From contig JBEBHJ010000006.1 of assembly GCA_040081075.1 (NCBI GenBank), positions 20,415 to 84,414 on the forward strand: 64,000 bases of DNA, given 5' to 3'. Shown here one piece after another: positions 59,383-64,000 of the stretch (position 1 is its first letter; each line of letters opens with the position of its first letter). The position numbers and the translations under genes were made by a program. Under the pieces are notes generated by a model. It was not told where the DNA came from. It made no database searches and saw only the letters and a list, made by a program, of their open reading frames with translations. This DNA is from JANJUB01 sp040081075 (GTDB lineage: Bacteria > Armatimonadota > Fimbriimonadia > Fimbriimonadales > Fimbriimonadaceae).

Positions 59383-59840
59383 AGCGGCACCTGCGGACTT
59401 GATTTCACCGTGGAAAGGACGAAACAACTGTTGATATGGGCGATACCTTTAATCTTCGTGATCTTTTCGCGAACGATGCTCTCATAATGCTTCATGTCTC
59501 TCGCTACGATTTTGAGGTGAAAATCGAACTGTCCGCTTACGTGCAGGCATTCGATCACTTCTGGAATCACCTCAACCGATTTGCGAAACCGCTCAATGGG
59601 TTGTTCCTGATGCAACGAAAGCTGGACCTGACAGATCACCATGAGCCGTAATCCGAGCCGCTCGTGGTCGACCACGGCGTGATAGCCCTTTATTAAGCCA
59701 GCTTTCTCGAGCGCCCGCACCCGATACAGCGTTGAGGGCGGCGTGAGTTCAATCGCTTCGGCCAGGGCCGCGTTAGTGATTCGTCCATCAGCCTGCAGGA
59801 GCCGCAGAATGTGCAAGTCGGTTTCATCAATCGTGCGCAT
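59379..59840 (-). CDS. Lrp/AsnC-family transcription regulator
   Basis: 153 residues from the ATG at 59840, with GAGGG just upstream; a longer in-frame start at 59924 would overlap the divergent esterase gene. IDETDLHILRLLQADGRI and LAEAIELTPPSTLYRVRALEKAGLI form the helix-turn-helix, and the RAM ligand-binding domain follows from about residue 65. It likely binds an amino acid and regulates the downstream cystathionine synthase, with which it is translationally coupled. Confidence 0.88.
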   Translation of the reverse strand: MRTIDETDLHILRLLQADGRITNAALAEAIELTPPSTLYRVRALEKAGLIKGYHAVVDHERLGLRLMVICQVQLSLHQEQPIERFRKSVEVIPEVIECLHVSGQFDFHLKIVARDMKHYESIVREKITKIKGIAHINSCFVLSTVKSSPQVPL

Positions 59841-59876
59841 TCCCTCAAGTTTGAACGATCCGCTACAATCTAGGCT

Positions 59877-60629
59877 GTGCGCGCTCTGATTGATCAGCCT
59901 TACCACGACGTTGCCGGGATGCAACTTCGATACGATATGTTCCGTCCGGACACCGATTCAACCTTGCCCCTTGTGGTTTGTATTCATGGAGGAGGTTGGA
60001 TTAGCGGAGACAAAGAGAGTTATCGCGATGTTGCACTGGGCTTAGTTCAAGCGGGTTTTGCCGCAGCAATTCCGCAGTATCGCCTTGCACCCCTGCACCC
60101 CTATCCGGCCGCGATTGAAGATGTCCGCTCATTTATCGGATTTTGCCGAGAGAATGCCGAATCCTGGAATATAGACTCGAACAAACTGGCGGCGTTGGGG
60201 AACAGCGCGGGCGGGTATTTGGCCTCGATGGCGGGAATGGGGCCGAGTGAGAAGCGAGTCAATGCGGTTGTTAACATATGCGGCATCTCGGACGTGCGAG
60301 ACCCGCGTGAAACTCACTTCCCGATCTCGTGGTCGTTCATTGAACAGTTCCTACCCCAACCCTACGAGGGTAACGAATCTTTGTTTGAACAAGCCAGCCC
60401 AATCTGCCAAGTAAGTTCTGATACTCCGCCGTTTCTGATCTTCCATGGGGAAGCCGATGATGTGGTTCCGGTGGCGCAGAGTGAGCAGCTTGTTCAAGCG
60501 TTGCGCGAGAAGGGAGTCAAAGTGGATTACCACCCTTATCCCAACGAGGACCACGGATTCTCGAATGGTTCGTGGCCCCGAATGGAACTTGCCTATACGG
60601 GCTGGTTGCGGTCGCGCTTCTGTGGCTAG
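59877..60629 (+). CDS. Alpha/beta hydrolase (BD-FAE/esterase type)
   Basis: 250 residues starting at GTG, cytoplasmic. HGGGWISGD holds the oxyanion-hole motif, LGNSAGGYLAS near residue 107 the nucleophilic serine, FHGEADDVVP the aspartate and NEDHGFSN the histidine, so the hormone-sensitive-lipase/feruloyl-esterase type triad is complete. It lies divergently from lrp, with the starts 36 nt apart, and probably shares control. The substrate is unknown. Confidence 0.8.
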   Translation: MRALIDQPYHDVAGMQLRYDMFRPDTDSTLPLVVCIHGGGWISGDKESYRDVALGLVQAGFAAAIPQYRLAPLHPYPAAIEDVRSFIGFCRENAESWNIDSNKLAALGNSAGGYLASMAGMGPSEKRVNAVVNICGISDVRDPRETHFPISWSFIEQFLPQPYEGNESLFEQASPICQVSSDTPPFLIFHGEADDVVPVAQSEQLVQALREKGVKVDYHPYPNEDHGFSNGSWPRMELAYTGWLRSRFCG

Positions 60630-60630
60630 C

Positions 60631-61533
60631 CTAGTTCACCCAACGAACTTGGTTCATCACCATTTCTGGCTCGGGCGGCACTTCCCCAAGCAGATTGGGG
60701 TTAAAGGTGAGTGGCGATCGATCGGTGCCTCGCCATACATCTGGCATCACCAGCAATACGATCGGTCCGAGCCACACCGCGGCTAAAGCCATTCCGATCG
60801 ATGATTGGTAGGCTCCTTGCATTGCGATGAAGTAAGCGTAGGGGATGAAAGCGAATCCGCTCACCGCGACAAACGGGCTGTAGCCCTTTGATCGTGCCAA
60901 GTTAGCCGCTCCCCAAAGGCCAGCGATCGCCGCAACTAAGATGAGCAACCAACTCGCAAGCTTTGTAGCCGAGCTTTCCAGTCGAGCCGACAAAAGCACC
61001 TCGTTGAGACCTACGATAAACCAGCTAGTGGCCGAAATGACTAGCTTTTGCTTGGCGGATGAAACCAGGGCTGCCCGTGCATCTCGAGAATTTGGTTGTA
61101 GAACGCCATCGACCATATTGTTGCTCGCCTCAAAACTCCAATCTAGGTGTTTCGGGCTCCACCGGTCGGGGGCGATGAACAAAATCGCAAATCCGAATGG
61201 GCCAAATGGAACGGGTGAAGCGAGTAGCCCCAGCCACGCGGAGTAGCCCTTTGACTTCGAGTAGTCTCCTGCCCCCCACATCCATGTGCAAACACCGAGA
61301 AACACCAATATCGCGGTTACCATCGGCTCGAAGATGCCGGTGACGCTAGTGCGTTGCTCTAGGGTCGTAATCCAAGGCAACAACATAAAGGGAATGGAGA
61401 TAAGAGCCTTGAAAATCGCCCATCGTCGAAAGAAAGCCCGGAGTTGGGGAGGAGTGAAATAGAGCATGTAGAGATGGGGCGCAAGAGTCATGCCAGTTTG
61501 CTCCATCAGTTCACTTTTCGTTAACGTTGCCAA
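60631..61533 (-). CDS. Multi-pass membrane protein with internal duplication, function unknown
   Basis: 300 residues with about seven membrane helices. Two halves are related: AGDYSKSKGYSAWLGLLASP with AILFIAPDRWSP, and AANLARSKGYSPFVAVSGF with VLLVMPDVWRG. The duplicated unit is therefore about 130 residues. No catalytic motif is visible and I recognise no family. The convergent esterase gene ends 1 nt before its stop codon. A small permease or an adaptor protein are possible. Confidence 0.6.
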   Translation of the reverse strand: MATLTKSELMEQTGMTLAPHLYMLYFTPPQLRAFFRRWAIFKALISIPFMLLPWITTLEQRTSVTGIFEPMVTAILVFLGVCTWMWGAGDYSKSKGYSAWLGLLASPVPFGPFGFAILFIAPDRWSPKHLDWSFEASNNMVDGVLQPNSRDARAALVSSAKQKLVISATSWFIVGLNEVLLSARLESSATKLASWLLILVAAIAGLWGAANLARSKGYSPFVAVSGFAFIPYAYFIAMQGAYQSSIGMALAAVWLGPIVLLVMPDVWRGTDRSPLTFNPNLLGEVPPEPEMVMNQVRWVN

Positions 61534-61546
61534 GCCATACTAAGGC

Positions 61547-62284
61547 ATGAAGCGCGCGTTTACTCTCATTGAGTTACTCGTTGTTATCGCGATTATTGCG
61601 ATTCTCGCCGCAATCCTGTTTCCAGTTTTTGCTCAAGCTAAAGCGGCTGCAAAGAAGTCAGCATGCTTATCGCAGCAGCGCCAAGTGGGGATTGCCTTGC
61701 AGATGTACATGGCCGAGAACGAAGATAAGATTTTCTTCTTCGCCCATGCCGTTGATCCGAGTCGCACCCAGCCTCTAGTTCCGTTTGGTGCAACACGGGA
61801 AAATCGCTGGTGGAACCAAATACAGCCTTACCTAAAGAATCTGACTGTGATTGCGTCTCCGAGTGATACACTCCAAAAACCTCACCCGCTTGAAGACGGA
61901 CAGGCGGGCCGCCCGTTTGTACCGCGCAGCTACGTGGCAAACCGCGCCGCGGAAGGGCTCAACTACAGTCAGGTGGAGCACGTGACGGAAACCGTGATTG
62001 TAACGATCAAGAACGGAGTTTATGATGACTCCTGGTTTGAACCGCCGAAAAACCTCTATCCCAAATCTCCCGGCAATCCGCCGGTGTTGGCGCTGGACAT
62101 GCAAGGGGGAGGAGTGAACATGACATTTTTTGATGGTCACGCCAAGTGGCTCAGTAAAGGAAATGTCCTTAGCGACGCATGCGGATTGCCCTTTTCGGGG
62201 GTAGATTTGATGCGCCTGTTCCCGATTCCGCCCACTCCGGGCCAGCCCGGACGCACGATGTGGCATCCGAACTGTCCAGAGTAG
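61547..62284 (+). CDS. Type IV prepilin-like secreted protein (DUF1559 type)
   Basis: 245 residues. RAFTLIELLVVIAIIAILAAILFPVFAQAK is cut after the glycine/alanine-equivalent by the prepilin peptidase; the conserved E5 and the N-methylated helix are present. The body ends in VNMTFFDGHAKWLS, the H-x9-DG type end. It forms pilus-like or secretion-system fibres in the inner membrane and periplasm. It lies divergently from the membrane protein gene; no pilus-assembly genes are adjacent. Confidence 0.85.
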   Translation: MKRAFTLIELLVVIAIIAILAAILFPVFAQAKAAAKKSACLSQQRQVGIALQMYMAENEDKIFFFAHAVDPSRTQPLVPFGATRENRWWNQIQPYLKNLTVIASPSDTLQKPHPLEDGQAGRPFVPRSYVANRAAEGLNYSQVEHVTETVIVTIKNGVYDDSWFEPPKNLYPKSPGNPPVLALDMQGGGVNMTFFDGHAKWLSKGNVLSDACGLPFSGVDLMRLFPIPPTPGQPGRTMWHPNCPE

Positions 62285-62328
62285 ATTTGGCCCCATTTTT
62301 CCGTCAGGGGCCAAAGGATTGCCCGGTA

Positions 62329-63906
62329 TCAGGGCCGCACGTTAAGATTAACGGTAACCGTCGTGGAACTGAGACCGGGTTTTGTTAGCGTGTACTTGAA
62401 CGAGTCCAAGCCTACGTAGCCCTGCGCACTGGTGTAGTTGAAGATGCCATTTGCCCCCATATTCAATGATCCATGAGTGGGCTGTTGGGTGACTGTGATC
62501 GTTGCGCCGCCGGCGTAACGGTCGTTAAATGTCACTGGATTCAGTGGTCTGAAGAAGCGACCGCTACGAGGCTGGTAGAAGTCGCTGACGCCAACCGGTG
62601 CCTGCTGAATACAAGTGAGACTGAACCTCTTCCCATCTTCTTGTAGGATCGCTATGTCACCAGAAAGTGGTTCGTAGGCATTGGATTGCTCTAAGTTTGG
62701 GAGCACAAATCCGGTCTGCGCGAGTCCCCAGCTAAAGCGTGGGACATCGTTCGAGTTGTACTTCGTAAACAAGCCGTTGGCACCGGGGCGCACCAAGGCA
62801 ACGCCAGTTTCACCGTACTTATCCTCTCCCAAGGTAGAAATGCCTTGAATCTCGAAGTTACCCAGCTTCTGGGTGACCACGGTATGATTCACGGCAATGA
62901 TCTCCATCCAACCCTCGATTGGGGCACTACCCGAAGGGTCGAACATCCAAGTTGCCCGCGTCTTTCCAGTGGCTTGACCGCTGGCGGGATCGCGTGGGCT
63001 CACCAAACCGACTCCCGGATTGAAAACATTTGTGAAAGTGACTGCACCAGTGGTCCTATTGATCATGCGCGTGTAGCCATCGATGTCACTTGAAGTCTGG
63101 CCCTCTCCCGTTGCGAACGTCACTTCGTTGAGGTTTTCGTTCGTGCAAAGTCCAAAGAATGTTGAAAAGGTTGGAATTGAAGCTCCAAAAGACCAGTTTA
63201 AGCCACCAGAAGGCGAGTAGGATCGAAGTTCCGGGCCGTCCGGTGTAAGTAGGCCAATTAGGATCGCGATAATTCCATTGAGTTCAATTTTAGGTTGACT
63301 ATAACTGGAGATCAGGATGTCTGTGAAGGTAGGAGTGTAGTTTGTTGCTCCGTTGTCGACCCTTCGTAGAAATGTCTGCCAAGTAGGTCCGGCCTTTTCG
63401 AAGGTTCCGCATATGTAAGCGTTGCCGTTAGCGTCAACCTTAATGTCGGTCGGCTCGGCCGCCAATCCCGCGGGGTTGTCTTCGGTCGCAGTTGAACCGA
63501 GCGGATTAAGGTCTAAGTCAAAAGTGAAGAAGCGGAGTTCGCGATGAGCTCCAGTCGCGCTTGGACTGCCGTTTGCCGCAACATACAATTTGTTGCCGAC
63601 TTGGCGTACGAGGTGGAACATTAGTGATCCGCCGCCTGGGCGAGTGACTTCAACGACGTCAACAACCGAGCGATTGCGATTAAAAACGGTGATGCATCCT
63701 TTGTGGCTGCCATCGGGCTGCTTGCTGCCGCCAACTACCACGAAACGCCCGAGGTTGTCCGTGAGAACGTCGCAACCGGTGTCCATTACGATGTCATTTG
63801 CGCCGGTGCCGCGTACCCATGCGAGGCGACTTGGCTGGGCAGATGCACCGCTAACGATGATGGCCAGCGCAAGGCCGGCGATAAGATTTGATTTGATCCT
63901 TTTCAA
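62329..63906 (-). CDS. Large secreted protein with a C-terminal cadherin/Ig-like domain
   Basis: 525 residues with a signal peptide (IAGLALAIIVSGASAQ). Residues 40-430 form a beta-rich region, possibly a propeller (LRFFTFDLDLNPLGSTATEDN). The last 75 residues match a Big_9/cadherin-like tandem repeat: ATITVTQQPTHGSLNMGANGIFNYTSAQGYVGLDSFKYTLT is the typical pattern, with NYTSAQGYVGLDSF as core. Function unknown; surface adhesion or carbohydrate binding are plausible. Upstream lies the CGTCACA repeat cluster. Confidence 0.65.
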   Translation of the reverse strand: MKRIKSNLIAGLALAIIVSGASAQPSRLAWVRGTGANDIVMDTGCDVLTDNLGRFVVVGGSKQPDGSHKGCITVFNRNRSVVDVVEVTRPGGGSLMFHLVRQVGNKLYVAANGSPSATGAHRELRFFTFDLDLNPLGSTATEDNPAGLAAEPTDIKVDANGNAYICGTFEKAGPTWQTFLRRVDNGATNYTPTFTDILISSYSQPKIELNGIIAILIGLLTPDGPELRSYSPSGGLNWSFGASIPTFSTFFGLCTNENLNEVTFATGEGQTSSDIDGYTRMINRTTGAVTFTNVFNPGVGLVSPRDPASGQATGKTRATWMFDPSGSAPIEGWMEIIAVNHTVVTQKLGNFEIQGISTLGEDKYGETGVALVRPGANGLFTKYNSNDVPRFSWGLAQTGFVLPNLEQSNAYEPLSGDIAILQEDGKRFSLTCIQQAPVGVSDFYQPRSGRFFRPLNPVTFNDRYAGGATITVTQQPTHGSLNMGANGIFNYTSAQGYVGLDSFKYTLTKPGLSSTTVTVNLNVRP

Positions 63907-63958
63907 AGATTTACTCCCGCCTCGTGATTGAGGCTTGGAGAGATTGTAAAGAACAAAG

Positions 63959-63988
63959 CGTCACAGAAACGTCACAAAAAGCGTCACA
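63959..63988. promoter_or_regulatory. Three CGTCACA direct repeats upstream of the large secreted protein gene
   Basis: CGTCACA occurs at 63959-63965, 63970-63976 and 63982-63988, with steps of 11 and 12 bp and A-rich spacers. This matches the layout of OmpR/PhoB-type operators. The gene on the minus strand begins 52 nt away. PhoB-box sites have the same 7-base repeats with 4-base spacers. Confidence 0.5.
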
Positions 63989-64000
63989 AGGCGGTTGCAG

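Overview
The window reads as a bacterial chromosome segment, most plausibly from Armatimonadota, class Fimbriimonadia (inference from overall gene style, not from a marker-gene comparison). Points behind this are a DUF1559-type prepilin with a terminal xDGHAKW motif, related secreted proteins that lack the pilin helix, many unnamed secreted or single-pass proteins, several carbohydrate-active enzymes, outer-membrane beta-barrels (two membranes), and frequent GTG/TTG starts joined to the previous gene by GTGA/ATGA overlaps. I see no phage, insertion sequence, CRISPR array or rRNA. Two tRNA genes are present, tRNA-Ile(GAU) and tRNA-Arg(CCU).

Layout. 0-6.5 kb: start of a uridine kinase-like gene, tRNA-Ile, an outer-membrane protein, an alpha/beta hydrolase, an SRPBCC protein, a secreted pseudopilin-like protein and a beta-helix/PA14 protein. 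6.5-13.9 kb: a small conserved protein and a three-gene operon of a large Asp-box (BNR) protein followed by amidohydrolases, in which only one of three amidohydrolase units keeps its metal ligands. 13.9-18.5 kb: cupin-type phosphoglucose isomerase, GH76, GT2, a TIGR03790 lipoprotein and a CBS-DUF1385 fusion. 18.5-24.3 kb: TfoX-N protein, ileS-lspA, a secreted protein and a double DUF1080 protein. 24.4-27.5 kb: GH78 rhamnosidase. 27.5-33.8 kb: histidine kinase/response regulator, a zinc-ribbon membrane protein, nitrilase-family protein, hutH and dapF. 33.8-41 kb: a 645-residue unknown coupled to dapF and three paralogous membrane-anchored proteins with a pseudopilin-like tail, one of them frameshifted. 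41-47 kb: PhyH, phosphodiester glycosidase, a BNR-GH105 fusion, ankyrin, YCII and DUF2200 proteins. 47.4-56.1 kb: a complete kdp potassium-uptake locus. 56.1-64 kb: a truncated serine hydrolase, tRNA-Arg, VOC protein, an Lrp / cystathionine beta-synthase / GT2 operon, an esterase, a membrane protein, a prepilin and a large secreted protein.

How the genes work together. The kdp locus is the clearest system: sensor kinase and regulator (kdpD, kdpE), then an outer-membrane protein, a 34-residue membrane peptide, kdpF, kdpA, kdpB and kdpC, all on the minus strand. A bipartite motif AATCTTGA-N3-ARTCTTGA occurs both before kdpD and before the outer-membrane gene/kdpFABC, and nowhere else that I noticed, so it is a good candidate for the KdpE operator. 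kdpD has no normal start codon in its frame, and the gene facing it is a serine hydrolase without its catalytic half, so this end of the locus looks rearranged. GH78, GH105, the beta-helix protein, DUF1080 and GH76 point to plant or microbial polysaccharide use, including rhamnogalacturonan, although these genes are scattered rather than in one operon.
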